Assembly: GCA_934393265.1 (NCBI GenBank)
Contig: CAKRQL010000024.1
Location: 118,304 to 182,303 of the forward strand
Reading direction: 5' to 3'
Source: an uncultured Eubacteriales bacterium
Lineage (GTDB): Bacteria; Bacillota; Clostridia; Oscillospirales; CAG-272
Length of the DNA stretch: 64,000 nucleotides
Shown: positions 1 to 8,012 of the stretch, in pieces
Numbering within the stretch: the stretch's first letter is position 1
Layout: every line of letters begins with the position of its first letter
Notes under the pieces: generated by a model
Databases searched by the model: none
Seen by the model: the letters and a program-made list of their open reading frames with translations, nothing else
What the model was told of the DNA's origin: nothing
Position numbers and translations under genes: made by a program

Positions 1-2
1 CG

Positions 3-374
3 ACACTCTTTTCGGATATGCGTAGGGCAAAGCACCTCTACCGCGAGCTCCGGTTCAATGTCCGGCTCCCCGCAAAGGACTTCACCGATGATGAAGAGCG
101 GCGCGAGGCACTCACGGGCGAGTATATACTCGTCCAGGGCGTCATCGACTGCATAATCGAGAACGGGGACGGTACGCTTACCCTCGTCGACTACAAGACC
201 GACAGAATGAGCCGCGAGGAGGAGGCGAACCCAGCCCTCGCCGACAAAGCACTCCGCGAAAAGCATGAAAAACAGCTCTCATACTATGCCGAGGCTGTAA
301 AATTGATGTTCGGCAGAGCCCCGATACGCACCGAAATATACTCACTTCAGCTCGGGAGGAGCGTTTACCTCTGA
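3..374 (+). CDS. addA: AddA C-terminal fragment (helicase/nuclease subunit A), 5' truncated by window
   Basis: The reading frame is open from the left edge and ends at TGA 372-374, so only the last ~123 residues are visible. They carry the core of a RecB-type PD-(D/E)XK nuclease domain: GVID followed by LVDYKTD (codons at about 189-203), then a conserved QLSYYAEAV segment. This is the layout of the C-terminus of AddA, which with AddB processes double-strand breaks to give recombinogenic 3' tails in Bacillota. The helicase part lies outside the window. A CRISPR Cas4 or stand-alone RecB nuclease is possible, but the long open upstream frame and the family-like ending favour AddA. Confidence 0.8.
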   Translation, partial: TLFSDMRRAKHLYRELRFNVRLPAKDFTDDEERREALTGEYILVQGVIDCIIENGDGTLTLVDYKTDRMSREEEANPALADKALREKHEKQLSYYAEAVKLMFGRAPIRTEIYSLQLGRSVYL

Positions 375-412
375 TTTTTTCTGATTTTCTTTAATATTTT
401 ACATTCCTCCGG

Positions 413-441
413 TTGATTTTCCTCATTCTTAATGATATAAT
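413..441 (+). promoter_or_regulatory. Sigma-A-type promoter of alaS
   Basis: TTGATT at 413-418 and TATAAT at 436-441 are separated by 17 bases. The predicted start point lies about 45 bases before the alaS ATG, which leaves no room for a T-box leader. Confidence 0.75.
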
Positions 442-491
442 CATTAGTTGCGTAATAAAATATATATTTGCATAATTTACGGAGGTCTCCA

Positions 492-3107
492 ATGAAGTGG
501 ACATCGCTAAATGACCTGAGAGAAAAATACCTCTCATTTTTCGAGAGCAAGGGTCATCTTCGCTTAAAAAGCTTTTCGCTTATCCCGCATAATGACAAAT
601 CGCTCCTGCTGATAAATTCCGGCATGGCGCCCATGAAGAAATTCTTCACCGGAGAGGAGGTCCCGCCGAGACGCAGGGTCACCACCTGCCAGAAGTGCAT
701 CCGCACGCCCGACCTCGAGCGCGTCGGTCACACGGCGCGCCACGGCACCTTCTTCGAGATGCTCGGCAATTTCTCGTTCGGCGACTACTTCAAGCGTGAG
801 GCTATTCCGTGGGCGTGGGAGTTTCTTACCGGGGTTCTCGAAATTCCGGAAAATCTCCTCTGGCCCTCTATATACGAAAAGGACGACGAGGCGTTCTCTA
901 TATGGCATGACACCGTCGGAGTGCCGGCGGAGCGCATTGTCCGCCTCGGCAAGGAGGACAACTTCTGGGAGCACGGCTCCGGTCCCTGCGGCCCCTGCTC
1001 GGAGATATATTTTGACCGCGGCGAGAAGTACGGCTGCGGCAAGCCGGACTGCAAGCCAGGGTGTGACTGCGACAGATATATGGAGATATGGAACAACGTG
1101 TTCTCGCAGTTCAATAACGACGGCAAGGGCAATTATACCGAGCTGAAGCAGAAAAATATAGACACGGGTATGGGTCTTGAGCGTCTTGCCTGCGTTATGC
1201 AGGGCGTCGACAACATGTTTGAGGTCGATACGAACCGCCGTATTCTTGACGAGGTCTGCCGCATTTCCGGCGAGAGTTACGGCGCCGACAAGACAAAGGA
1301 CATCTCCGTGCGCGTCTGCACCGACCATATAAAGAGCGCAATGTTCATGATATCCGATGGGGTCACCCCGTCGAACGAGGGACGCGGCTACGTCCTGCGC
1401 CGTATAATCCGCCGCGCCTGCCGCCACGGAAAGCTCCTCGGAATAGATCATCCGTTCCTCGCCGAGCTCTGCCTTGTGGCAATGGAGATGAACGAGGGCG
1501 CATATCCCGAGCTCTCCGAGAAGCGGGACTACATTCTCAAGGTTCTCTCTCTCGAAGAGGAGAGATTTGACCAGACGATAGACCAGGGGCTGCACCTCCT
1601 CTCCGAGCTTATCGGAAAGGCAAAGAGCGCGGGCAGGGACACCCTCGCGGGTGAGGACTCCTTCAGGCTCTATGATACCTTCGGCTTCCCGCCGGACCTT
1701 ACAAAGGAGATCTGCGAGGAGAGCGGGCTTAAGGTCGATGACGAAGGGTTTGCCGGGCTCATGAATGAGCAGAAGGCGCGCGCCCGCGCCGCGAGAGGCA
1801 GTGTCTCCGGCTGGGACGAGTCCTCAAAGAAACTCATAGGAAACATAGAAAAAACCGAATTCCTCGGCTATGACGCCACAGAGTGCACCGGGGAGGTCGT
1901 CGCGATAATCGCAGACGGCGAGGCGCGCGACAGTGTCAGCGAGGGCGAGTGCTCTCTTATCCTCGACCGTACGGTATTCTACGGCGAGGGCGGCGGACAG
2001 GTCGGCGACACCGGCACGATGACCGGCGGCGCAGAGCTCACCGTCCTTGATACGAAGAAAACGAACGGCGTATATATCCACATCGTCCGCGTCGAGGACG
2101 GCGAGGTGCGCTGCGGAGACGTCTTAAGCCTCACGGTCAACCCGGAGCGTCGCGCGGCTATCTGCCGTTCACACTCCGCATGTCACCTTCTTCAGGCAGC
2201 GCTCCGCGAGGTTCTCGGAGCCCACGTTGCACAGGCTGGCTCCTATGTCGACGAGAACGAAGTAAGATTTGACTTCACTCACTTCGCCGCGCTCACCCCC
2301 GAGGAGATCTACCGCGTCGAGAGCATTGTGAACAGCCACATTCTTGCGGCAGAGCCCTGCGAGACGGTTATCACCGATGTTGCCACCGCGCGCGAGAGCG
2401 GCGCAATGGCACTCTTTGACGAGAAGTACGGCGACAAGGTCAGAATGGTGAATATAGGCACCTCCTCCACAGAGCTCTGCGGAGGTACGCACGTTAAAAA
2501 TACCGGTATGATAGGGCTCTTCTGCCTTGTCTCCGACACCTCGGTTGCCGCGGGCGTGCGCCGTATTGTCGGCACCACCGGTACCGGCGTCCTCTACCTG
2601 CTCAATCAGCGCGACGGACTTATAGCCGAGACGGCAAAGGAAATGAAAACCCCGAACGTGCAGTCGATAGCTAAACGGGCGGCGGCTATGCAGTCGGAGA
2701 TAAAGGAGCTCCACCGCGAGAACGAGGCTCTGAACGCGAAGATAGCCGCAATGAAGACCGAGAGCCTTGTAAATGACGCAAAGCGCGTCGGCAAGTTCCT
2801 CCTCTTCACCGGAAAGCTCGACTCCACACCTGCCGAGGCTCGCGGCCTCTGCGATACGCTGAAAGCGAAGTACCCCGACTCGGTAGCCGTATTTGCTACC
2901 GTCAGCGGCGATACTCTGAATTTTGTAGCCTCCGCCGGTGCGGAAGCGGTGAAGTCCGGGGCACACGCGGGCAATATCCTCCGCGAAATCTCGGCTATCT
3001 GCAACGGTCGCGGCGGCGGCAGACCCGACAGCGCAATGAGCGGCTGTAAGGACGTTACAAAGCTCGACGAGGCACTCGCAATGGTCGAAAAAATCCTCGG
3101 GAAGTAA
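492..3107 (+). CDS. alaS: Alanyl-tRNA synthetase
   Basis: Charges tRNA-Ala with alanine and hydrolyses mischarged Ser/Gly-tRNA. The protein is 871 residues, the usual full bacterial length. The class II catalytic domain begins with the family N-terminus (MKWTSLNDLREKYLSFFESK). The editing domain has the zinc motif HSACH near residue 560 and CGGTH near 663, followed by a coiled segment and the C-Ala domain ending in a GRGGGRP motif. I chose the ATG at 492 because GGAGG lies at 481-485; an in-frame ATG at 468 would start upstream of that site. It is monocistronic with its own promoter and a strong terminator. No key residue appears to be missing. Confidence 0.97.
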   Translation: MKWTSLNDLREKYLSFFESKGHLRLKSFSLIPHNDKSLLLINSGMAPMKKFFTGEEVPPRRRVTTCQKCIRTPDLERVGHTARHGTFFEMLGNFSFGDYFKREAIPWAWEFLTGVLEIPENLLWPSIYEKDDEAFSIWHDTVGVPAERIVRLGKEDNFWEHGSGPCGPCSEIYFDRGEKYGCGKPDCKPGCDCDRYMEIWNNVFSQFNNDGKGNYTELKQKNIDTGMGLERLACVMQGVDNMFEVDTNRRILDEVCRISGESYGADKTKDISVRVCTDHIKSAMFMISDGVTPSNEGRGYVLRRIIRRACRHGKLLGIDHPFLAELCLVAMEMNEGAYPELSEKRDYILKVLSLEEERFDQTIDQGLHLLSELIGKAKSAGRDTLAGEDSFRLYDTFGFPPDLTKEICEESGLKVDDEGFAGLMNEQKARARAARGSVSGWDESSKKLIGNIEKTEFLGYDATECTGEVVAIIADGEARDSVSEGECSLILDRTVFYGEGGGQVGDTGTMTGGAELTVLDTKKTNGVYIHIVRVEDGEVRCGDVLSLTVNPERRAAICRSHSACHLLQAALREVLGAHVAQAGSYVDENEVRFDFTHFAALTPEEIYRVESIVNSHILAAEPCETVITDVATARESGAMALFDEKYGDKVRMVNIGTSSTELCGGTHVKNTGMIGLFCLVSDTSVAAGVRRIVGTTGTGVLYLLNQRDGLIAETAKEMKTPNVQSIAKRAAAMQSEIKELHRENEALNAKIAAMKTESLVNDAKRVGKFLLFTGKLDSTPAEARGLCDTLKAKYPDSVAVFATVSGDTLNFVASAGAEAVKSGAHAGNILREISAICNGRGGGRPDSAMSGCKDVTKLDEALAMVEKILGK

Positions 3108-3236
3108 TCGTAATTCAATCGTAATTCCCCCGGACATTCCCCGGCATAAAGCATTCCGCGCTTTATCACCCGCCGGATAAAAACAAACTCCGCAAAAAGC
3201 GGAAAGCACAGAACTTACAGAAATAAGCAATTGAAA

Positions 3237-3280
3237 AGGGACCGTCACACCGTGGCGGTCCCTTGATTTTTATTTTATTT
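3237..3280 (+). terminator. Intrinsic terminator after alaS, probably bidirectional
   Basis: AAGGGACCG (3237-3245) pairs with CGGTCCCTT (3257-3265), with an inner CAC/GTG extension, followed by a T-rich tail on the plus strand. On the minus strand the hairpin ends in CCCTTTTC, so it may also stop the convergent lipoprotein gene. Confidence 0.85.
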
Positions 3281-3282
3281 CG

Positions 3283-4845
3283 TCAGACTATCTTTGCGTA
3301 TGTCAGGAGCTTTTCGACGGTGGCGTCGTAGTACACCTGATTTTCAAGGTAATCCTCGCCGTAATACTCTATCATCTCCTCGCGGAGCTTATCAATAGCC
3401 TCCTTGTACGCCTCGTCGGAGCTGTAATTCTCTCTCTTGTAGCCGTAGTAGTTTATATAATACTCAAGCATATCGTCGACAAGAGCATTATACTTTTCCG
3501 TGTAGGCGTCTCCCGTCGGGATCGTGCCCTCGCGCTTTGCAATTGAATAGAGTATCAGCTTTTCGGTGACGGCGCGCTCTGCCTTCTCGCGCAGGAACTT
3601 TTCATAGGTTGTGTCGCTGCCTATCGAGTAGTACGCCACGATAAACTTTTCAAACGTGCCGTAGGTCGACTGGGCGGACGATGAGCCGTTGTAATAATTC
3701 TGCGCCTCGGTTATATACCCGTCGTACGCCGTGCGCACCTCGCTCTCCGGGAGCTTTTTCACCTTTGCGCACTCTATATAGTGCGTCCACATCGCGTCCT
3801 CGATAAGGCTCTTACGATTGTCCTCATAGGTTTTCACAAGGTCTGCGCGCACCTTTTCGCGGTACTTATCGGCGAGGGTCTCACCCTCGTATTTCGCGAG
3901 ATCCTCCGCCTTTACCCCGAGGGTGTCGGTCACAAATTCGTCGTTCCACTCCTTTGTGTTGTAGATTATCGTCTCGTTGACGTAGACGTCGAACCTTACG
4001 GTCTTCTGTCTGAATGACTCGTCGCTGTAATTATAGGGAAAATAGGTCTCAACCGTCGTATGCGTGTCCTCGTCCGGCTTCGCCGTGAAAAGCACCTTTA
4101 TACGGTAGAATATAGCGTCTCCCTTATCGGGAATTTTCGATATAATGTTCCCCTCGTGGGTCTCACCTATCGTCGCGCCCTTTATGTGCTCGATAAGCTC
4201 CTTGCCGTAGGTCTTTTCATTGCCGGGATTGTTAAGGTCAATCTTTCTGAGCGTCGCGCTCTCGTTCCTCCCGTCCGGGTATATGCCGACGTAGGAGACG
4301 TAGACGAGATCCCCCTCCTCGACCTTTCCCTCCGTGCGCTTTGTGAACATCCGGGTGTCGTTCGGTATAACGCCGAGCAGCCCGCTCTCAAAGCCGCGCA
4401 CAAAGCTGCCGGAGCCTATCTCCAGAGTGTCCGGCGAGGTCTTTGTCATATTCGAGGTGTTGTTCAGGTCTGTCTCGACGCCGTTCTCGTCCACCGTGTA
4501 GCCACGGTAATAGATATAGGCTATATCGCCGAGGCTGACCGGGCGTGTCTTTACCGTGTTGCCGCCGAACTGCGGGTCTGTGTCCTTATGCTTTACAATG
4601 AGCTTATATATCTCCATATCAACATCGGCGTTTGTCACCTCGTCTATCACCGGGTGCGCCGTGTAATTCTTATAATTCTCCTCGGATATCGTAACGTACT
4701 TATCAAGATCGGCATCAAGGTAAGAAAATCCCGCCCCCGAGCAGCCGACGAGCGAAAGCGCGAGCCCCGCACAAAGACTAATAAGAGCCAGCGCACAAAA
4801 GATTTTCCCCACTGCCCCGCGCCGCCTGTTTTCAGTGCAAATCAA
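3283..4845 (-). CDS. Trigger-factor/FKBP-like lipoprotein (predicted extracytoplasmic foldase)
   Basis: A 520-residue exported lipoprotein. The start is best placed at a TTG (4845-4843) because a perfect AGGAGG (4854-4859) lies 8 bases upstream. This gives a short basic N-terminus, a hydrophobic segment and the lipobox LVGC. The longer frame to 4965 would overlap rnhA and put about 40 residues ahead of the signal peptide. Residues ~90-160 resemble an FKBP-type prolyl isomerase domain (GDIAYIYYRGYT, then LEIGSGSFVRGFESGLLG). The rest is helical and acidic, like the C-terminal chaperone domain of trigger factor. Likely role, inferred: folding of secreted proteins at the membrane surface. It lies directly downstream of rnhA and is related in plan to the larger lipoprotein at 5501-7696. 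Confidence 0.7.
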   Translation of the reverse strand: MICTENRRRGAVGKIFCALALISLCAGLALSLVGCSGAGFSYLDADLDKYVTISEENYKNYTAHPVIDEVTNADVDMEIYKLIVKHKDTDPQFGGNTVKTRPVSLGDIAYIYYRGYTVDENGVETDLNNTSNMTKTSPDTLEIGSGSFVRGFESGLLGVIPNDTRMFTKRTEGKVEEGDLVYVSYVGIYPDGRNESATLRKIDLNNPGNEKTYGKELIEHIKGATIGETHEGNIISKIPDKGDAIFYRIKVLFTAKPDEDTHTTVETYFPYNYSDESFRQKTVRFDVYVNETIIYNTKEWNDEFVTDTLGVKAEDLAKYEGETLADKYREKVRADLVKTYEDNRKSLIEDAMWTHYIECAKVKKLPESEVRTAYDGYITEAQNYYNGSSSAQSTYGTFEKFIVAYYSIGSDTTYEKFLREKAERAVTEKLILYSIAKREGTIPTGDAYTEKYNALVDDMLEYYINYYGYKRENYSSDEAYKEAIDKLREEMIEYYGEDYLENQVYYDATVEKLLTYAKIV

Positions 4846-4913
4846 GTCATCTTCCTCCTGTTTTCCGCCCGAAAGCCCCCGGGCGTGTATCATTTTTGCC
4901 TTTTTTCGCCCTG

Positions 4914-5357
4914 TCATGTTTTTTTCAGAAACGAGTCTGCGTATGATGTGGCGAGGGTGTCGCATCTCTCGTTATAGTCGTGCCCGTCGTGCCCCTTTAC
5001 CCACACAAAGGTGACCTCATGCTCAGTCATGAGGGTGAGCAGCTCCTCCCAGAGGTCGATATTCTTGACCTCACCGCCGGAGTTGCGCCAGCCCTTTGCC
5101 CTCCATGCAAAGACCCATTTTTCATTTACCGCGTCGACAAGATAGCGCGAGTCGGAATAGAGGGTCACGCGGCACCGCTCACGCAGAGCAGAGAGCGCGC
5201 GTATCGCGGCGGTGAGCTCCATACGGTTGTTCGTCGTCTCCGGCTCTCCGCCGGACATCTCGCGCTCGAATTTCCCGTATACAAGTATAGCTCCCCAGCC
5301 GCCGCGCCCGGGGTTACCGCGACAGGCGCCGTCGGTATATATCTGTACTTCCTTCAT
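4914..5357 (-). CDS. rnhA: Ribonuclease HI
   Basis: Cleaves the RNA strand of RNA-DNA hybrids. The 147-residue protein has the complete four-acid metal site: D9 (YTDGACRGNPG), E47 (NNRMELTA), D69 (YSDSRY) and D133 (NERCDTLA), plus the loop histidine H123 (WVKGHDGH). Length and motif order match E. coli-type RNase HI without an N-terminal hybrid-binding domain. It precedes the foldase-like lipoprotein on the same strand with a 68-base gap, so the two may be co-transcribed. Confidence 0.95.
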   Translation of the reverse strand: MKEVQIYTDGACRGNPGRGGWGAILVYGKFEREMSGGEPETTNNRMELTAAIRALSALRERCRVTLYSDSRYLVDAVNEKWVFAWRAKGWRNSGGEVKNIDLWEELLTLMTEHEVTFVWVKGHDGHDYNERCDTLATSYADSFLKKT

Positions 5358-5411
5358 AATTCACCCGAAGTCGTTTATTCTTACGTCCGCCGCGCCGCGC
5401 GAACACTACAT

Positions 5412-5440
5412 ATATAATATATAAACGGCGCCACTGTTAA
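5412..5440 (-). promoter_or_regulatory. Candidate promoter of rnhA
   Basis: On the minus strand TTAACA (5435-5440) and TTATAT (5412-5417) are 17 bases apart. The -35 overlaps the tail of the preceding terminator. The surrounding AT-rich run allows other -10 choices. Confidence 0.45.
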
Positions 5441-5476
5441 AAATCGCGGGGCTGCCGGATTTTGTGTCAGCCCCGC
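5438..5476 (-). terminator. Intrinsic terminator of the 5501-7696 lipoprotein gene
   Basis: The 9-bp perfect stem GCGGGGCTG / CAGCCCCGC (5446-5454 with 5468-5476) is followed on the minus strand by GATTTTTAA. Confidence 0.8.
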
Positions 5477-5500
5477 AAAATATGTCGAAAACCTACGGTT

Positions 5501-7696
5501 TTATGCTTCCTTTATGGTATAGGTGAGGTTCTTGTAGGTCACCTTTCCGTCGGTCTCCGTACGGTCAAGAAGCTTGTCGAAGAGGATGTCTGCCTGATAG
5601 GCGTTTCTGATATTCGTCTCGCCGTAGGCGGGGATTATCTGATAGCCGTAGTAGGAGACTCCTTTTACGTAATCCTTGTAGTCGTAAAGGGTGGCTACAT
5701 CGGTATCCTCATCTATTTCCTTATGAAGAATATGCTCTGCAAGAGCCTTCTTGTCCTTCGTGTACTCCTTGTACTGTGCGTCGGTCACACGGAGATCGTA
5801 GGCGTCTGCCATGAGATAGAGGAGGAGGAGCGGCTCGACCTTCTTGCGTGCCTCGGACAAGATCTTTTCTTCAGCCTCGGCTACGGTCTTTGTGCCCTTT
5901 GTCGCTATAAGATAGGCGTCAAACGACCCGCCGTAATGCTTATAGTTCGACTCCTTTGAGCTGCTCGAGGACGAGGAGGAAGACGAGGACGATGTGTAGT
6001 TTGCAGTCCAGAACTTGTACTTCTCCTGCTCATAGAGTGCTTTGCGGCACTCTTCAACGAGCTTCTCGGGATAAGAGGTAACCTTGAAGTTATCCTTTGC
6101 AAGCTTCCACACAGCGGCGGAGAGTTTATCCTTTATCGTTTTGTTGTACTCTTTCTCAAGAGTTTCGTAAGCGTACTTTCTGTACTCTTCCTTTATTGTT
6201 TCAGCGCCGGCGAGATTAACAACCTCCTTTATGGCGTCGGTGAGCTTCTTCTCTGCCTCAGCGCGTGCCTTCTCCTTCTCTTCCTTCTCTGCGGCGGTGG
6301 CGTCGGTCACTGCCTTATCTGCGTTGGAGTAAGCGGTGAACAGGTTGGGGAGCGCGTCAACGAGCTCGGCAATCGTCTTGCCCTCGCTGTTCTTCAGACC
6401 GTCCTTGTGGAACACGTCGAGAAGATCGCTCTTGATTCCGCTGCCTATCGCGTATCTGATTATGGACTCTACACTGTCGTCAACCGCGTATCTGTAAACC
6501 GGGAATATGTGGTATGTGAGCTCTACGTCCTTGAGCTCAACCGTTCCGTTCTTCAGTCCGTATGCGTCCGCAAGTTCCTTTGTGGAGGTATAGGTCGTAT
6601 CCTTGACGAGCACCTCAACGAGCTCCTTCGGCTCCTTAACGGTGGTCACGTCCTTGCCGTCCTTGTCCTGCGTCGTCTCGGTAACGAAGGGAGCGGTCAC
6701 TCTGAAGTTTGCCTTGACGCTCGAATACGACTTCTTGTTGTAGACGCCGTTCTGCTCGTCGTCCTCGCCGACGCTGAATGTGTCAAGCGTGGTGTCAAGC
6801 TTCTTACCTATAAAGTTCTTCGTAAACTCGTCGGTCTCGGAAACAACGTACATAGCGTAGGAAAGAGTGTCGTTTCTCGTGGTCTTTTCGGCGGTCGCGC
6901 TCGTGTAGTAGGTCTCCTTACCGCTGAGGGTTATCTTATCGCCGACGGCGAGCTCACCCTCCTTATCGGACGTGATGCTTACTCCGGAATAGGTGACCTC
7001 TCCGCGCTTACCCTCTTCGCTGCCCTCGTTGTAAACGAAGGTCGCGGGTGCGCCCTTTGCGGTCTTACCGATAAACACGGATGTGAAATCCGAGGCGGAT
7101 ATTGTATATTCCTTGCTCTTTATATCGTTTGAGCCAGTGGGGCGGCGCATCTCGGTGGAGGAAACCTTACCGGAGATGAAGATTATATCGCCTGCCTTTA
7201 TTTTCTGATTGTCATCCTTCGACTCGGTGTCGGTGGTGTAGACCTTATCCTTGAGGTCCATGCCCTTGAGAGCATCGGCAATCTTCTTTGCAAGGTCGTC
7301 GTTGTCAACCTTATTGACAGTGACCTTCACCGCGTTCTTCTCAACCATGTTCTTGGTCTCGAAGGTGTAGAGAACGCCGTCAACCTCTGCGGTTATATAG
7401 TAGGCGTAATAAACTATGTCGTTTGCACCGACCGCGCCGGAATAGAGCTTGTCACCCTTTGCGGCGGCGGTGTATATCTTATCCATGTAGTACGCCGTGA
7501 CCTTGTCGGCTCTCTTCGCCTCGTCGGTCGTGAAATCCCCGTCCGAGATAACGAGGCTCTTCAGCCCCTCGAGGAACGCCGTCTTATCGAATGACGCATA
7601 CTTCGTCACATCGTCCTCATAGATTTTGTACCCGCAGCTCACAAGCGTCATTGTCAGAGCCGCGACAACAAGAATTAGCGCTATGATTTTCTTCAT
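5501..7696 (-). CDS. Large trigger-factor-like lipoprotein with a polyserine linker
   Basis: A 731-residue predicted lipoprotein: MKKIIALILVV signal segment and lipobox LVSC, with Cys at residue 21. The first ~260 residues carry two beta-rich blocks resembling divergent FKBP-like modules (AGDIIFISGKV, VGDKITLSGKE). Then come long acidic/lysine-rich helices (residues ~400-560), a run of 12 serines (~residue 575) and a final helical region. This order matches the 3283-4845 lipoprotein and trigger factor, so a secreted-protein chaperone role is inferred; no catalytic residue confirms it. It has its own promoter and terminator, so it is a separate unit from rnhA. It could instead be a structural surface lipoprotein. 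Confidence 0.6.
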   Translation of the reverse strand: MKKIIALILVVAALTMTLVSCGYKIYEDDVTKYASFDKTAFLEGLKSLVISDGDFTTDEAKRADKVTAYYMDKIYTAAAKGDKLYSGAVGANDIVYYAYYITAEVDGVLYTFETKNMVEKNAVKVTVNKVDNDDLAKKIADALKGMDLKDKVYTTDTESKDDNQKIKAGDIIFISGKVSSTEMRRPTGSNDIKSKEYTISASDFTSVFIGKTAKGAPATFVYNEGSEEGKRGEVTYSGVSITSDKEGELAVGDKITLSGKETYYTSATAEKTTRNDTLSYAMYVVSETDEFTKNFIGKKLDTTLDTFSVGEDDEQNGVYNKKSYSSVKANFRVTAPFVTETTQDKDGKDVTTVKEPKELVEVLVKDTTYTSTKELADAYGLKNGTVELKDVELTYHIFPVYRYAVDDSVESIIRYAIGSGIKSDLLDVFHKDGLKNSEGKTIAELVDALPNLFTAYSNADKAVTDATAAEKEEKEKARAEAEKKLTDAIKEVVNLAGAETIKEEYRKYAYETLEKEYNKTIKDKLSAAVWKLAKDNFKVTSYPEKLVEECRKALYEQEKYKFWTANYTSSSSSSSSSSSSKESNYKHYGGSFDAYLIATKGTKTVAEAEEKILSEARKKVEPLLLLYLMADAYDLRVTDAQYKEYTKDKKALAEHILHKEIDEDTDVATLYDYKDYVKGVSYYGYQIIPAYGETNIRNAYQADILFDKLLDRTETDGKVTYKNLTYTIKEA

Positions 7697-7759
7697 GATC
7701 TGTTTCCTTTACCTTAAAGATAATGTATAAAAATTTACGCTGTAAAATGTACACGGATA

Positions 7760-7788
7760 AGTATAGCATACTTTCCGGGAAAATGCAA
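7760..7788 (-). promoter_or_regulatory. Promoter of the 5501-7696 lipoprotein gene
   Basis: On the minus strand TTGCAT (7783-7788) and TATACT (7760-7765) are exactly 17 bases apart. The start codon at 7696 lies about 55 bases downstream of the expected start point, with an AAGGAAA site before it. Confidence 0.7.
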
Positions 7789-7826
7789 ATATTTTTTTAT
7801 TTATTTAGTAAATATTTTGAAAATCC

Positions 7827-8012
7827 ACCGCGGACGCGGTCGGGATACCGTGTATGTAAGCCGCCGGAGGGCTCCGGGGCACCGATGTGCCCCGTCTTAC
7901 CCACCAAAGCGTCCATCCACGCAAACGTCATTACAACACATTGGATTTTTTCTGTCTTACCAAAAGATGCAAGCCCGGGAGGCGCGGCAGGTCTTACCAA
8001 AAGATGCAAGCC
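7827..8012. repeat. Structured intergenic element: 22-bp direct repeats plus three palindromes
   Basis: Two identical 22-bp copies lie at 7954-7975 and 7991-8012, both beginning GTCTTACCAAAAGATGC; the second ends one base before the stop codon of the upstream gene. A third partial copy (GTCTTAC plus related bases) begins at 7894, directly after the perfect hairpin GGGGCAC/GTGCCCC (7876-7893). Two more palindromes follow: CCGGAG/CTCCGG (7864-7877) and ACCGCG/CGCGGT (7827-7840). I see no credible gene here. It lies in the 3' region of the Gld-like operon and could be a dispersed genomic repeat, a processing site or a weak terminator. Confidence 0.6.

Noticed and set aside
375..491. Possible T-box riboswitch before alaS (and before lysS)
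   Set aside because: The promoter leaves only ~45 bases of leader before alaS, and the lysS gap of 73 bases has no T-box motif or terminator.
564..1595. Long open frame antisense to alaS, with others antisense to nrdD (18311-19699), the S41/greA/lysS genes (25012-27135) and the P-type ATPase gene (57438-58934)
   Set aside because: These are shadows in GC-rich coding sequence: no ribosome binding site, Arg/Val/Leu/Tyr-rich composition without domains, and they lie exactly over confirmed genes.
7797..8009. 70-residue minus-strand frame in the repeat region
   Set aside because: It consists of the 22-bp repeats and palindromes, has no ribosome binding site and overlaps the promoter of the downstream gene.
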